Assembly: GCF_021372645.1 (NCBI RefSeq)
Contig: NZ_JAJFUC010000045.1
Span: 1 to 64,000 of the forward strand
Source of the DNA: Clostridium sp.
GTDB lineage: Bacteria; Bacillota; Clostridia; Clostridiales; Clostridiaceae
DNA: 64,000 nucleotides
Reading direction: 5' to 3'
This document shows positions 29,292 through 39,017 of this stretch, piece by piece. The translations under genes and the position numbers were made by a program. The number at the start of each line of letters is the position of its first letter. The first letter of the stretch is position 1. The notes beneath the pieces are model-generated. The model searched no databases, was not told the DNA's origin, and worked only from the letters and a program-made list of their open reading frames with translations.

Positions 29292-29640
29292 TTATTCAAG
29301 ATCATTACTAGTAAGTACAAAAATACATGCTTCTTCAATACTAGATAATGTCTTCTTTTGATCTTTCTCAATGTCAAATTTTATTAGATATTCTTCGATT
29401 ATATCCTTTCTTTTCTCTGACGGTCTACCTACTAGATTTTTTGTTTGTTTCACTACTGGACATGAAAATTGGTGGAATTTTATCTTTTTAGGCTGTTTGT
29501 TTACAACTTCATTTATCTACTTTTCAGCATCAGCTTAACAAGGGAGAATTCTCCATTATATTTTTCAGTACACTTATGCATAAGATAAAGTGGCTTATGA
29601 TCATCGCTAATAAATATTTATATATATTATAAAGGAATTT
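29292..29640 (-). pseudogene. Degraded transposase fragment
   Basis: Read on the minus strand, one frame gives NEVVNKQPKKIKFHQFSCPV, then VKQTKNLVGRPSEKRKDIIE and ends ACIFVLTSNDLE before TAA at 29292-29294. Another frame upstream gives DHKPLYLMHKCTEKYNGEFS, and the two are joined only through a frameshift, with in-frame stops near ADAEK. The FxLTSNDLE motif resembles FILATNDL of IS1634-type DDE transposases. It is an internal fragment without usable start or ends, so it is inactive. The family call is by motif similarity only. Confidence 0.6.
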
Positions 29641-29896
29641 ATACTTTATTTTTACAGGATTTTAATTAGCTAATTGGAAAATTAAATTATGCAAAATATG
29701 GGTTATATCATTAAAGGCAGGCTGTCTCAAAGTTACTTGAGGAAGCTTTTTCGTATTTAGGCAATTTTATTGAAATGTAAAATTAGGCTTAGAATTACAA
29801 TTATTTTTATTGTAATATTTAGTTGGAAGGATTATATAAGATATAATATACTATAAGTAAGAAGCACTTGAGTTTAAGAGTAATAAGGGGACATTT
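29641..29896. other. Intergenic stretch with a possible insertion-sequence end
   Basis: AT-rich, no gene. GGCTGTCTCAAA at 29720-29731 resembles the outer end of many insertion sequences, but no matching inverted copy was found nearby. It may be a leftover of the element represented by 29292-29640 or of a separate one. TATAAT-like boxes near 29850 may drive the TPR gene. Confidence 0.35.
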
Positions 29897-31162
29897 ATGA
29901 ATAAAAAGGCTAAAAAAGCTTATAACAAAGCTATGGATTATTATGAAAAAGGGAAAATTAATAAGGCGCTAGAAATATGTGAAGATGTATTATTTGAAGG
30001 ATTAGATAATTCAGAGGTATTAAATTTTAAAGGTCTACTATTATATCAAAAAGGAAATTTAACTGAGGCAATTACAGTATGGAAAATAAATAGGGACATA
30101 AATAATGATAATATTGCAAAAAATTATATAAAAGATGCTATGGCTGATGAAAGACGATTAGATTTATATAAACAAGGAGAGCAAGCTTTAATACAGTTAA
30201 AAATTGATAAGGCACTAGACTTATTTAAGATATGCTCAGAAAGTGATTTTAATGCAATTAAAGTGAATACAGGAATTGCAATGTGTTATCAAAAAAAAGG
30301 TGACTTATATAAAGCTAAGGAATATGTGGATAAGGCTTTAAGTATAGATAAAAATGCAGTTACAGCTAAAATTGTTGAAAAAGAATTAAAAGAAGATGGG
30401 ATATATTTAGAATCTCAAAATTCCTCAAAAGGTTTTCTAATAGGAATAACAATTTTATTTGTAGTTGTGGCAATTACTGCTGGAGGATATTTAATTATAT
30501 CAAAAATTAAGGAGAAGAATTTAGTTAATAATATAGAAGAAACAAACAGTATAACAGATGATAGTAAAGGACCAGGAATCAAAGAAACATCTGAAGTAAA
30601 TACAGAGACTACTGCAAAAGAAGTGGTTAAAGAAGATCTTAAAAGTATAAATTTTAATAAAGAAAAGTTAAAAACATTAATGGCAAGTAATGATTTAGAT
30701 GGGGTGTATGAACAATTAAAAAATGTTAAGGCAGAGGCAATAAGTAGTGAAGATACTGAAGTATATAATCAAGCTATTAAATTAATGAAGAACCAAGGCG
30801 TGTCAAAATTCTATGAATATGGATTATGGTATTTTAATAAAGGTAATTATGTAGATGCTGGAATTTCACTGAATAAAGCATATACATATTGTGAAGGAAA
30901 TAGTTTAAAAGAACATGTTATATTTTATAGAGCAAGTAATTCACTTAAAAAATCAGATAATCAAACTGCATTATTACAATATGAAGAGTATTATAATCAA
31001 TATACTAAGGGAGCATATGTTGAAGAAACATTATATGAGTTAGCATTACTAAACAATTCAGTGAATAAAGAAAAGAGTAAGAGGTATGCAAATATATTGA
31101 TAGATAATTTCCCTAATTCGATTTACATAAATGATAGTCTTGTAAGAATAGCAAGGAGTTAA
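29897..31162 (+). CDS. TPR protein with a central membrane helix
   Basis: The 421-residue protein has N-terminal tetratricopeptide repeats (about 1-160; YNKAMDYYEKGKINKALEIC, MCYQKKGDLYKAKEYVDKAL), one membrane helix (FLIGITILFVVVAITAGGYL, about 180-200), a low-complexity polar linker rich in Glu, Thr and Lys, and a second helical repeat region (about 280-420; YGLWYFNKGNYVDAGISLNK) that resembles outer tol-pal or BamD-like TPR folds. The N-terminal repeats would face the cytoplasm and the C-terminal ones the outside. Function unknown. The layout resembles, in mirrored form, the TPR protein at 24044-24823. Confidence 0.75.
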   Translation: MNKKAKKAYNKAMDYYEKGKINKALEICEDVLFEGLDNSEVLNFKGLLLYQKGNLTEAITVWKINRDINNDNIAKNYIKDAMADERRLDLYKQGEQALIQLKIDKALDLFKICSESDFNAIKVNTGIAMCYQKKGDLYKAKEYVDKALSIDKNAVTAKIVEKELKEDGIYLESQNSSKGFLIGITILFVVVAITAGGYLIISKIKEKNLVNNIEETNSITDDSKGPGIKETSEVNTETTAKEVVKEDLKSINFNKEKLKTLMASNDLDGVYEQLKNVKAEAISSEDTEVYNQAIKLMKNQGVSKFYEYGLWYFNKGNYVDAGISLNKAYTYCEGNSLKEHVIFYRASNSLKKSDNQTALLQYEEYYNQYTKGAYVEETLYELALLNNSVNKEKSKRYANILIDNFPNSIYINDSLVRIARS

Positions 31163-31343
31163 GTATATATATTAAATTAAAACAAAATATTGTGATATTA
31201 ATTTATATATTAGGAAAAGATAGATAAATAATGAGGTATTAAATTGGTGGCGCAAAGTAGAGTGGAAGGATTGTTATGAAGTAAAGTTAGAATTGTTAAT
31301 ATGCATTTAGGCGAAGGGGTGAGGAGATTAAAATATAAAATAA

Positions 31344-31390
31344 GAAACAGGAGTTAATTCAAACTTTTTTGATATACCCCTGTTTTTTTA
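31344..31390. terminator. Bidirectional terminator
   Basis: AAACAGG near 31345 pairs with CCTGTTT near 31379, extended inside by CAAA/TTTG. Poly-T follows on the plus strand (TTTTTTTATA), and on the minus strand the stem is followed by a weaker T-rich run. It lies between the convergent TPR gene and the SleB-like gene. Confidence 0.65.
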
Positions 31391-31392
31391 TA

Positions 31393-32001
31393 TTAATATT
31401 TTATTTTAAAGAAAGTATGATGACCTATAGTCGTTTGATTGACTTTATGTGTTTCCTTCATCCAATTGCATGTTGCTATGCTTGGATTATAAAAAAACAA
31501 GGCATCATGTGTTGGATCAGCACCTTTAATTGCATCGTATACTGCATTATAGCAATCTTGATTTGCGTTAGCATTTATCTTATTATTTTTAACACAAGAA
31601 AAAGCATTTTTTTGAAATATAACTTCTTGAATAGTATTTGGAAAATGTGGATCAATAGTACGATTTAATACTACAGAAGCTACAGCTATTTTTCCGGCAT
31701 ATGGTTCACCAATGCTTTCAGCAGAAACAAGTTTTGCCATCAAATCTATATCTTCACCCGTTATATACAATTGTTGAGTAGCATGATTAAAAACTTCTAA
31801 AACTTCATTATGTTTTTCACTATATTGTGAATTATACTCTATATTAGTATTCAAACAATGTTCATCTATTTCTTCATTTACAGAAATATTCTTAGTTTCA
31901 CTACAAGCTTTACCTAAAACTGCGGCAAAAGCTGGATTCATATTAATAACGGAAAGATATAGTATTAAAGCAGTTACAAAAATACTACATGTCTTTTTCA
32001 T
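31393..32001 (-). CDS. SleB/CwlJ-family cell wall hydrolase, secreted
   Basis: The 202-residue product starts at ATG 32001, seven bases after AAGGAGG; a longer upstream frame is not used. A signal peptide (MKKTCSIFVTALILYLSVIN, cleavage likely after AFA near residue 27) leads to the Hydrolase_2 domain from about 90, with AKLVSAESIGEPYAGKIAVA, in which the glutamate is the expected catalytic residue, and ALFFYNPSIATCNWM. Such enzymes cut spore cortex or vegetative peptidoglycan. No peptidoglycan-binding repeat is present, so it is shorter than SleB. The spore role is inferred. Confidence 0.88.
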   Translation of the reverse strand: MKKTCSIFVTALILYLSVINMNPAFAAVLGKACSETKNISVNEEIDEHCLNTNIEYNSQYSEKHNEVLEVFNHATQQLYITGEDIDLMAKLVSAESIGEPYAGKIAVASVVLNRTIDPHFPNTIQEVIFQKNAFSCVKNNKINANANQDCYNAVYDAIKGADPTHDALFFYNPSIATCNWMKETHKVNQTTIGHHTFFKIKY

Positions 32002-32241
32002 AAAAAACCTCCTTCGGTATAGTGCAACAAATAATAGTATTACCAAAGAAAGTAATTATATACACTATTTATTTCTATAATTATTTATCAAATTTTCTAA
32101 CCATTTGAGTTATAATAAAAAATTATTATAAAAATAATAAAAAAGTAAGAAAATAATAATTGTCTTTATATCTAAGAGTATAGTATTTGTTGTATAATTT
32201 TAATTAAGGGAAGAGAAGAGAAAAGAGGAGAGGTGAGAATT

Positions 32242-33093
32242 TTGAGCGAACTTTTATCAATGATAGTAAAGAGTTTTTCTAATATGTCATTATGGTCTAT
32301 ATTGGATATCTTAGTGGTATCACTCATATTCTATAAAGGGTATATGTTAATAAGGCAAACAAGAGCAGAACAATTATTAAAAGGAATAGTACTAATTATA
32401 GCCCTTATTCCAATTAGTTATTTGTTAAAATTAGATATGCTATATTTTATATTAAATAAGACATTAACTATTGGAGTATTAACTGTAATTATAATTTTTC
32501 AACCTGAAATTAGAAGGGCTTTAGAACATTTAGGAAGAACAGCTTTTGATGATAAGCACTATCCTAATAATAAAGAAAATTTAAATATAACTATTAATGA
32601 AATTGCAATTGCTGTTCAAAGCTTAGCTGATAGTAGAACTGGAGCATTAATTGTAATAGAACAAAGTACAGGGCTAAACGAATTGATAGGTGCTGGTACA
32701 TTATTAGATGCCAATGTAACCTCAAATCTTTTGGAAAATATATTTGTAGTGAATACTCCACTTCATGATGGGGCAACAATAATAAGAAATAATAGAATTT
32801 TAGCATCAGGCTGTGTACTTCCACTAACTGATAATAATACAATTAATAAAAAGTTGGGAACTAGGCATAGAGCTGCAATAGGATTATCAGAAGTATCAGA
32901 TGCACTAATTATAATTGTATCAGAAGAAACAGGCGTGGTATCATTAGCTATTAATGGAAGAATAACAAGAGGTTATGACAAAGAGAAATTGCGAAATATA
33001 TTAATAAAAATAATAGAAAACAGAAATGAGAAAAAAGTAAAAACAGCAGGAGAGAAGGTGAAATCATGGATAAAAGTGAAAGCAGAACGTTAA
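32242..33093 (+). CDS. cdaA: Diadenylate cyclase CdaA
   Basis: The 283-residue enzyme makes c-di-AMP from two ATP at the membrane. The start is taken as TTG 32242 (MSELLSMIVKSFSN), eight bases after GAGAGG; GTG 32233 overlaps the SD. Three membrane helices (about 17-30, 46-62, 73-86) precede the DAC domain with catalytic DGA (176-178) and RHR (208-210). The end overlaps the cdaR gene by 28 bases. C-di-AMP controls potassium and osmolyte balance and cell-wall homeostasis in Firmicutes. Confidence 0.95.
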   Translation: MSELLSMIVKSFSNMSLWSILDILVVSLIFYKGYMLIRQTRAEQLLKGIVLIIALIPISYLLKLDMLYFILNKTLTIGVLTVIIIFQPEIRRALEHLGRTAFDDKHYPNNKENLNITINEIAIAVQSLADSRTGALIVIEQSTGLNELIGAGTLLDANVTSNLLENIFVVNTPLHDGATIIRNNRILASGCVLPLTDNNTINKKLGTRHRAAIGLSEVSDALIIIVSEETGVVSLAINGRITRGYDKEKLRNILIKIIENRNEKKVKTAGEKVKSWIKVKAER

Positions 33094-34286
33094 TTGTTAA
33101 GATTATTTGTGTACTGTTGTCATTTTGCTTATGGTTATATGTCTCAACTGTTGAAAACCCACTTAGAACTTATGAATTGAGAAATATTCCAGTAGAATTA
33201 ATCAATGAAAATTCTTTAAAGGATTCAAAATTTGCAATCGCAAATAAACAACAATTTACAGTGGATTTAAAACTTGAGGGGCCGTCAAATGAAATATTAA
33301 AAGTTAAAAAGGAAGATTTCAAGATTATAGCTGATATGTCAGCTTATGCATTGAAAAATGGAGAGAATACTATACCTGTTAAAATAGTAAGTTGTCCTGA
33401 AAATATTGATATTAAAAATAATGGATTTTTAGGAATAAAAGTTAACTTAGAAGATCTGGTTGAAAAGGAATTTACAATTAAATCAAAGGTGAAATTTACT
33501 TATAAAGAACATATTTATGAAAAGGAACAAACAATAAGTCCAAAAGTTGTGACAGTAACAGGGGGAAAGAGTTCTGTTGAAAGAATTAGTGAAGCTATTT
33601 TAACTGGAGAAGAAAAAGATATAGATAAAAATAAGGAAAGTAAATATGATATAAAATTTGTGGATTCATCTGGGAATCAAGTAAATAATATCGAATCTAA
33701 TGAAAAAACAGCAAATTTATCAATTGTAGTAAATAATGGAAAAGTTGTACCTATAAATTTAAAAACTACGGGGATTATGACTCAAGGATTTATATTGGAA
33801 GGTTATGAGTTAAGTAAAAATAATATAAATATATTAGGGGATAGTCAAAACTTGGAGAAGATACAATCCATAGACACTGAATTTGTGGACATGTCATCAT
33901 TACAAGTAGATAGTGAAATGGATGTTAAACTTAATATACCCGAAGGTATTTCAGTCCAGGATGGAGAAAATACTATTAAAGTTAAGTTCAAGGTGACAAA
34001 AGAGGAAAACACAACGAAAAATTTAGTATGTAATGTACAGTATAAAAATTTGAATGAAGCATTTTCAGTAGATCCTTCAAATCCAACGATAAATGTGACA
34101 TTAACAGGCACTAAAACAGCATTAGATAAGATAACTAGCCAAAACATAAATGTAATATCAGATTTATCTAATGTAAAAGAGGAAGGAACTTTTAATTATA
34201 CACCGCAGGCAACACTTGTTAATGGAAATAATGTAACAATATCAGATGTTGGAAGTGTTAATGTAGTGGTTAAAAAGAAAGGTTAG
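33066..34286 (+). CDS. cdaR: CdaA regulator CdaR, YbbR-domain protein
   Basis: The 406-residue protein has one N-terminal membrane helix (VKIICVLLSFCLWLYVS, about 11-27) and four YbbR-type repeats outside the cell (about 40-400; for example LRTYELRNIPVELI, GIKVNLEDLVEKEF). CdaR proteins bind CdaA and adjust its activity. The start lies inside cdaA, a usual arrangement for this pair. Confidence 0.93.
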   Translation: MDKSESRTLIVKIICVLLSFCLWLYVSTVENPLRTYELRNIPVELINENSLKDSKFAIANKQQFTVDLKLEGPSNEILKVKKEDFKIIADMSAYALKNGENTIPVKIVSCPENIDIKNNGFLGIKVNLEDLVEKEFTIKSKVKFTYKEHIYEKEQTISPKVVTVTGGKSSVERISEAILTGEEKDIDKNKESKYDIKFVDSSGNQVNNIESNEKTANLSIVVNNGKVVPINLKTTGIMTQGFILEGYELSKNNINILGDSQNLEKIQSIDTEFVDMSSLQVDSEMDVKLNIPEGISVQDGENTIKVKFKVTKEENTTKNLVCNVQYKNLNEAFSVDPSNPTINVTLTGTKTALDKITSQNINVISDLSNVKEEGTFNYTPQATLVNGNNVTISDVGSVNVVVKKKG

Positions 34287-34342
34287 GGATATGAAATAAA
34301 ATTATAATCTAGTATTATTTGAAAGGATATGGTGAAAAAGCT

Positions 34343-35944
34343 GTGGCAATAAGAATAAATAATATAAATTTAAGTATAGATGATGATATAGATGTTTTAG
34401 AAAAAAAGATATGTAAGAAATTAAATATATCTAAAGATAGTATTAATAAGTTAGATATAATAAAGAAAAGTATTGATGCAAGAAAAAAGAATGATATAAA
34501 ATTTAATTATTGTGTTGATATAGTTTGTGATGAAGAGGAAAAGATACTTTCTAAAATACATGATAAAGATGTAAAATTTGAAGAAATTAAGGAGGTTGAA
34601 CCAATAAAACCAGGAATACAACAACTTAAATCTAGGCCTGTAGTAGTGGGTTTTGGTCCGGCAGGAATTTTTGCAGCATTAACTTTAGCAAGGCAGGGTT
34701 ATAAACCAATTGTGTATGAACGTGGAGAAAATGTGGATGATAGAACACAAACTGTGGAAAAATTTTGGAATAGTGGAGAGTTAAATATTGAATCCAATGT
34801 ACAATTTGGTGAAGGGGGTGCCGGTACATTTTCTGATGGCAAGTTAACTACAAGAATTAAAGACCACAGATGTACATTTGTATTAGATGAATTAATAAAA
34901 GCAGGAGCACCATCAGAGATTAAATATGAAAGTAAGGCTCATGTGGGAACAGATCTTTTAAAGTATGTAGTTAAGAATATAAGAGAAGAGATAAAAAGTC
35001 TCGGAGGAAAAGTTAATTTTAACTCAAAATTAGAGAAGATAACATATGAAGAGGGTAAATTAAAAAGCATAATTGTTAATGGACAAGAAATTTCATGTAT
35101 GGCATTAGTACTTGCTATAGGTCATAGTTCAAGAGATACATATGAGATGCTATGCAAAGAAAAAGTTTCTATGGAGGCTAAGGCATTTGCTATAGGGGTA
35201 AGAATTGAGCATCCTCAAGAATTAATAAATATTAGTCAATATGGAGATAATCATAAACATCCTAAATTACATGCTGCTGATTATACATTAACTTATCAAA
35301 GTGAAAGATTAAAAAGAGGGATATATTCATTTTGCATGTGTCCAGGCGGAGTTGTAGTAGGTGCAGCTTCAGAAGAAGGGTTGCTTGTATCTAATGGAAT
35401 GAGTTATCATGCACGAGATTTAGAAAATGCTAATTCAGCATTAGTAGTGACTGTTTCACCAGAAGATTTTGAAGGGGACTCACCCCTAAAAGGAATGGAA
35501 TTTCAAAGGTATTATGAAAGTTTAGCTTTTAAGTTAGGTGGAGGTAATTATAAAGCACCAGTACAATTAGTTGGAGATTTTATGAAGGATAGACCATCAA
35601 CTAAGTTAGGCAAGGTTACTCCAAGTTATACTAGAGGATATGAATTTAAAGAATTAAAGAATTGTTTACCACCATACGTTGTAGAAGCACTTAAAGAAGG
35701 AATTAAGAATTTTGATAATAAAATAAAAGGATATGCAAGTGAGGATGCAGTTTTAACAAGTATAGAAACTAGAACATCAGCACCAGTTAGAATTCATAGA
35801 GATAAAATGCTTGAAAGCATAAATGTATGTGGACTTTATCCTACGGGAGAAGGTGCAGGGTTTGCAGGCGGAATAATCTCAGCAGCAGTTGATGGAATAA
35901 AGGTTGCAGAACATATAATTGAAAAATTTGATTTACCTGAATAA
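34343..35944 (+). CDS. FAD-dependent dehydrogenase (COG2509-like)
   Basis: The 533-residue flavoprotein has a short N-terminal domain (1-95), a dinucleotide-binding motif VVVGFGPAGIFAALTLAR (about 102-119) and the C-terminal GEGAGFAGGIISAAVDGIK, which closes the FAD site. It belongs to a family of uncharacterized oxidoreductases often lying beside cdaA-cdaR in clostridia. The start is GTG 34343 (MAIRINNINLSI), after GGTG; an upstream TTG at 34319 has no SD. Substrate unknown. Confidence 0.85.
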   Translation: MAIRINNINLSIDDDIDVLEKKICKKLNISKDSINKLDIIKKSIDARKKNDIKFNYCVDIVCDEEEKILSKIHDKDVKFEEIKEVEPIKPGIQQLKSRPVVVGFGPAGIFAALTLARQGYKPIVYERGENVDDRTQTVEKFWNSGELNIESNVQFGEGGAGTFSDGKLTTRIKDHRCTFVLDELIKAGAPSEIKYESKAHVGTDLLKYVVKNIREEIKSLGGKVNFNSKLEKITYEEGKLKSIIVNGQEISCMALVLAIGHSSRDTYEMLCKEKVSMEAKAFAIGVRIEHPQELINISQYGDNHKHPKLHAADYTLTYQSERLKRGIYSFCMCPGGVVVGAASEEGLLVSNGMSYHARDLENANSALVVTVSPEDFEGDSPLKGMEFQRYYESLAFKLGGGNYKAPVQLVGDFMKDRPSTKLGKVTPSYTRGYEFKELKNCLPPYVVEALKEGIKNFDNKIKGYASEDAVLTSIETRTSAPVRIHRDKMLESINVCGLYPTGEGAGFAGGIISAAVDGIKVAEHIIEKFDLPE

Positions 35945-36175
35945 ATATAAGAATAAAATATTGACTAATTATGTTAACTGTTTTTTGTCTATCAAATTAA
36001 GAGTTGGTTAAAATATGAAAAAGATGAAAAAAAATTTCTGAAAATTTAGCATTTCCAGTTAATTTTTGTTACAATTAAGAAGAGAAAATATTTTTTGATT
36101 TGGATTGATACAAATATAACAGAATAACCATAAATAAAATTAAAAAATTTATTATAAAATAAGAGGTGTATAAAA

Positions 36176-37081
36176 GTGAGTAAAAACTTTGATGATTTAG
36201 TATCAATATTAAAAGGCGTTCAAACAAAGAAAGTAGCAGTAGCAGTAGCACAAGATGAACCAGTGCTAGAAGCAATAAAGAAAGCTACAGAAATGAATAT
36301 AGCTCAAGCCATATTAGTTGGAGACAAGAATGAAATACAAGAGATAGCAAAGAAAATAGATTTAGATTTATCAAATTATGAAATAATGGATGTTAAAGAT
36401 TCAAAGAAGGCTACTTTAGAAGCGGTAAAATTAGTTTCAAGTGGTCATGCAGATATGTTAATGAAAGGATTAGTAGATACTGCTACATTCTTAAAAAGTG
36501 TATTAAATAAAGAAGTAGGACTTAGAACAGGAAAACTAATGTCACATGTGGCTGTTTTTGAAATAGAAGGCTGGGATAGATTATTCTTCTTAACAGATGT
36601 AGCCTTTAATACTTATCCAGAATTAAAGGATAAAGTGGGATTAATAAATAATGCAGTTTCAGTTGCGCATGCATGTGGAATAGAGATTCCAAAGGTAGCA
36701 GCTGTATGTCCTGTTGAAGTTGTAAACACAAGTATGCCATCAACACTTGATGCAGGATTATTAGCTAAGATGTGTGATAGAGGACAATTCAAGAATTGTA
36801 TAGTAGACGGACCATTTGCTTTAGATAATGCAATATCAGAAGAAGCAGCTCATCATAAGGGAGTTACTGGCCCAGTTGCTGGTAAGGCAGATGTATTATT
36901 ATTACCAAATATAGAAACAGGAAATGTAATGTACAAGACTTTGACATATTTTTCAAAAGCAAAAAATGGTGGAATATTAGTAGGTACATCAGCACCTGTG
37001 ATTTTAACGTCAAGAGCAGATTCATTTGAAACAAAAGTTAATTCAATTGCTTTAGCAGCATTAGTTGCAGCAAAAAAATAA
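36176..37081 (+). CDS. ptb: Phosphate butyryltransferase
   Basis: The 301-residue enzyme exchanges CoA of butyryl-CoA for phosphate. It starts at GTG 36176 (SKNFDDLVSILKGVQTKKVA) after AAGAGGTG. The family features GLVDTATFLKSVLNKEVGLR and LLLPNIETGNVMYKTLTYF are present. With buk it converts butyryl-CoA to butyrate with ATP gain, the acid-forming step of butyric clostridia. A 231-base AT-rich gap upstream holds a possible TACAAT box near 36070 but no clear -35. Confidence 0.97.
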   Translation: MSKNFDDLVSILKGVQTKKVAVAVAQDEPVLEAIKKATEMNIAQAILVGDKNEIQEIAKKIDLDLSNYEIMDVKDSKKATLEAVKLVSSGHADMLMKGLVDTATFLKSVLNKEVGLRTGKLMSHVAVFEIEGWDRLFFLTDVAFNTYPELKDKVGLINNAVSVAHACGIEIPKVAAVCPVEVVNTSMPSTLDAGLLAKMCDRGQFKNCIVDGPFALDNAISEEAAHHKGVTGPVAGKADVLLLPNIETGNVMYKTLTYFSKAKNGGILVGTSAPVILTSRADSFETKVNSIALAALVAAKK

Positions 37082-37096
37082 ATACAATCAATTTGT

Positions 37097-37163
37097 AATT
37101 AACAATGCATAGTGGAGGAGCAATTTTTCTAGGGCTATTCTTTGATATTTTTCATTGTTAATT
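37097..37163. repeat. Small palindromic repeat between ptb and buk
   Basis: AATTAACAATG (37097-37107) is inverted at 37153-37163 (CATTGTTAATT), giving a 67-base element with perfect 11-bp ends. The left arm AATTAACAATGCATAGT matches 16 of 17 bases with the inverted right arm of the element at 51689-51806, so the two appear to be one dispersed family. It could also form a hairpin in the ptb-buk mRNA. Confidence 0.7.
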
Positions 37164-37190
37164 GCGTATTTAAATTAAGGGGGATTTAGA

Positions 37191-38258
37191 ATGTCATACA
37201 AGTTATTAATTATCAATCCAGGTTCAACATCAACAAAGATTGGTGTTTATGAAGATGAAAAGGAACTATTTGAAGAAACATTAAGACACACAAATGAAGA
37301 GATAAAGAGATATGATACAATATATGATCAATTTGGATTCAGAAAAGATGTTATATTAAATGTTCTTAAAGAAAAAAACTTTGATATGAAGACTTTAAGT
37401 GCTGTTGTTGGTAGAGGTGGAATGCTTAAACCAGTAGAAGGTGGAACATATGCAGTTAATGATTCAATGGTAGAAGACTTAAAAGTTGGGGTTCAAGGAC
37501 CACATGCTTCAAACCTTGGTGGAATAATTGCTAAATCAATTGGAGATGAATTAAATGTACCTTCATTTATAGTAGATCCAGTTGTTACAGATGAATTGGC
37601 AGATGTAGCTAGATTATCAGGAGTGCCAGAACTTCCAAGAAAAAGTAAGTTCCATGCTTTAAATCAAAAAGCAGTAGCTAAGAGATATGGAAAAGAAAGT
37701 GGACAGGGATACGATAATTTAAATCTTGTAGTTGTACATATGGGCGGAGGAGTTTCTGTTGGAGCTCATAATCATGGAAAAGTTGTTGATGTAAACAACG
37801 CTCTAGATGGAGATGGCCCATTTTCACCGGAAAGAGCTGGATCAATTCCAATTGGTGATTTAATTAAAATGTGTTTTAGTGGAAAATACAGTGAATCAGA
37901 AGTATATGTTAAGACAGTTGGAAAAGGTGGATTTGTTGGATACCTAGATACAAATGATGTAAAAGATGTTATAGATAAGATGGAAGCAGGAGATAAAGAA
38001 TGTGAAGCAGTATATAGAGCATTTGTTTATCAAATTGCAAAATCAATTGGAGAGATGTCAGTAGTATTAGAAGGTAAGGTAGATCAAATTCTCTTTACTG
38101 GAGGGATTGCATACTCGCCAACTCTTGTTCCAGACCTTAAAGCAAAAGTTGATTGGATAGCTCCAGTTACAGTTTATCCAGGAGAAGATGAATTATTAGC
38201 TTTAGCTCAAGGTGCTATAAGAGTACTTGATGGAGAAGAAAAAGCTAGAATATACTAA
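37191..38258 (+). CDS. buk: Butyrate kinase
   Basis: The 355-residue acetokinase-family enzyme phosphorylates ADP from butyryl phosphate. It begins [20 protein letters not shown], the phosphate-binding start of the fold, and contains [20 protein letters not shown] and [10 protein letters not shown]. Length is usual for Buk. SD AAGGGGG precedes the ATG. It follows ptb by 109 bases that carry a palindromic repeat. Confidence 0.97.
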   Translation: MSYKLLIINPGSTSTKIGVYEDEKELFEETLRHTNEEIKRYDTIYDQFGFRKDVILNVLKEKNFDMKTLSAVVGRGGMLKPVEGGTYAVNDSMVEDLKVGVQGPHASNLGGIIAKSIGDELNVPSFIVDPVVTDELADVARLSGVPELPRKSKFHALNQKAVAKRYGKESGQGYDNLNLVVVHMGGGVSVGAHNHGKVVDVNNALDGDGPFSPERAGSIPIGDLIKMCFSGKYSESEVYVKTVGKGGFVGYLDTNDVKDVIDKMEAGDKECEAVYRAFVYQIAKSIGEMSVVLEGKVDQILFTGGIAYSPTLVPDLKAKVDWIAPVTVYPGEDELLALAQGAIRVLDGEEKARIY

Positions 38259-38292
38259 AAAGACATTCTAATAATGCATTAAGGCAGTAGAT

Positions 38293-38329
38293 GAGAACCA
38301 AATCCAGATGGAGGAGGTTCTCTTTTTTT
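38293..38329 (+). terminator. Terminator of ptb-buk
   Basis: GAGAACC (38293-38299) pairs with GGTTCTC (38316-38322), with TCC/GGA pairing inside, followed by seven Ts. The remaining bases to 38528 are AT-rich; a TATAAT near 38450 may belong to a promoter of the next operon. Confidence 0.8.
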
Positions 38330-38528
38330 CTTAGTAATAAAGATATCTTTATTAAGAATATGTGGGAAGAATGCGGGTCAAGAAGACGTTAGATTAAAAA
38401 AGGTATGAAAAAATGAATCTATTTATATCCTTAAACTATAAGCAAATGATATAATAATCGTATTAATATTTTATTAAAAGTATAGCTAGATGCAAGCTAG
38501 TAAATAGTAAAAGTAATTGGGGTAGATT

Positions 38529-39002
38529 ATGGATAGATTTAATTGTATTTTGAATGATGAAAAATATATGTACTATTTGAAAAGGAATAAGAAATTTGAA
38601 AAGGGCAGGAAGTTTTGTAAACATAATTTAAAACACTTTTTAGATGTAGCAAGAATTGCTCAATCGATAAATTTAGAAGAAAAATTAAACTTTGAAAAAG
38701 AAATTATATATACCACTGCAATTTTACATGATATAGGTAAATCTTTTCAATATGAAAATGGAACACCGCATGAAATATCTTCCTTTGAGATTGCAAAAGA
38801 TTTTTTAGTGGAGTACAAATTTAATACAGAAGAAATTGAACTTGTAAAACAAGGAATATTAGGACATAGAGATAAAAAAAGTGAAGGATTTTCATGGCTT
38901 ATATATAGAGCAGATAAACTCTCAAGGCTATGCATTACTTGTAAGGCTAAAGATGAATGTAACTGGAGCGATGAAAAGAAAAACATAAAAATATACTATT
39001 AG
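38529..39002 (+). CDS. HD-domain phosphohydrolase
   Basis: The 157-residue protein has the metal-binding histidine-aspartate pattern: KHNLKHFLDVARIAQ, then AILHDIGKSF (the HD pair, about residue 67), then HEISSFEIA and an aspartate in YRADKLSR. Two Cys pairs near the end (CITCKAKDEC) may bind another metal. It precedes folP by 15 bases, so they are probably cotranscribed. In this place it could act on a folate-pathway nucleotide or phosphate, but the substrate is unknown. Confidence 0.8.
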   Translation: MDRFNCILNDEKYMYYLKRNKKFEKGRKFCKHNLKHFLDVARIAQSINLEEKLNFEKEIIYTTAILHDIGKSFQYENGTPHEISSFEIAKDFLVEYKFNTEEIELVKQGILGHRDKKSEGFSWLIYRADKLSRLCITCKAKDECNWSDEKKNIKIYY

Positions 39003-39017
39003 GAGGCTTTATACATA

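Noticed and set aside
31369-31668. 99-codon plus-strand frame over the SleB-like gene
   Set aside because: It is antisense to a well-supported hydrolase and has no family-like sequence.
36001-36175. Clear promoter for ptb
   Set aside because: A TACAAT box exists near 36070 but no acceptable -35 at 16-18 bases, so it is not listed as a feature.
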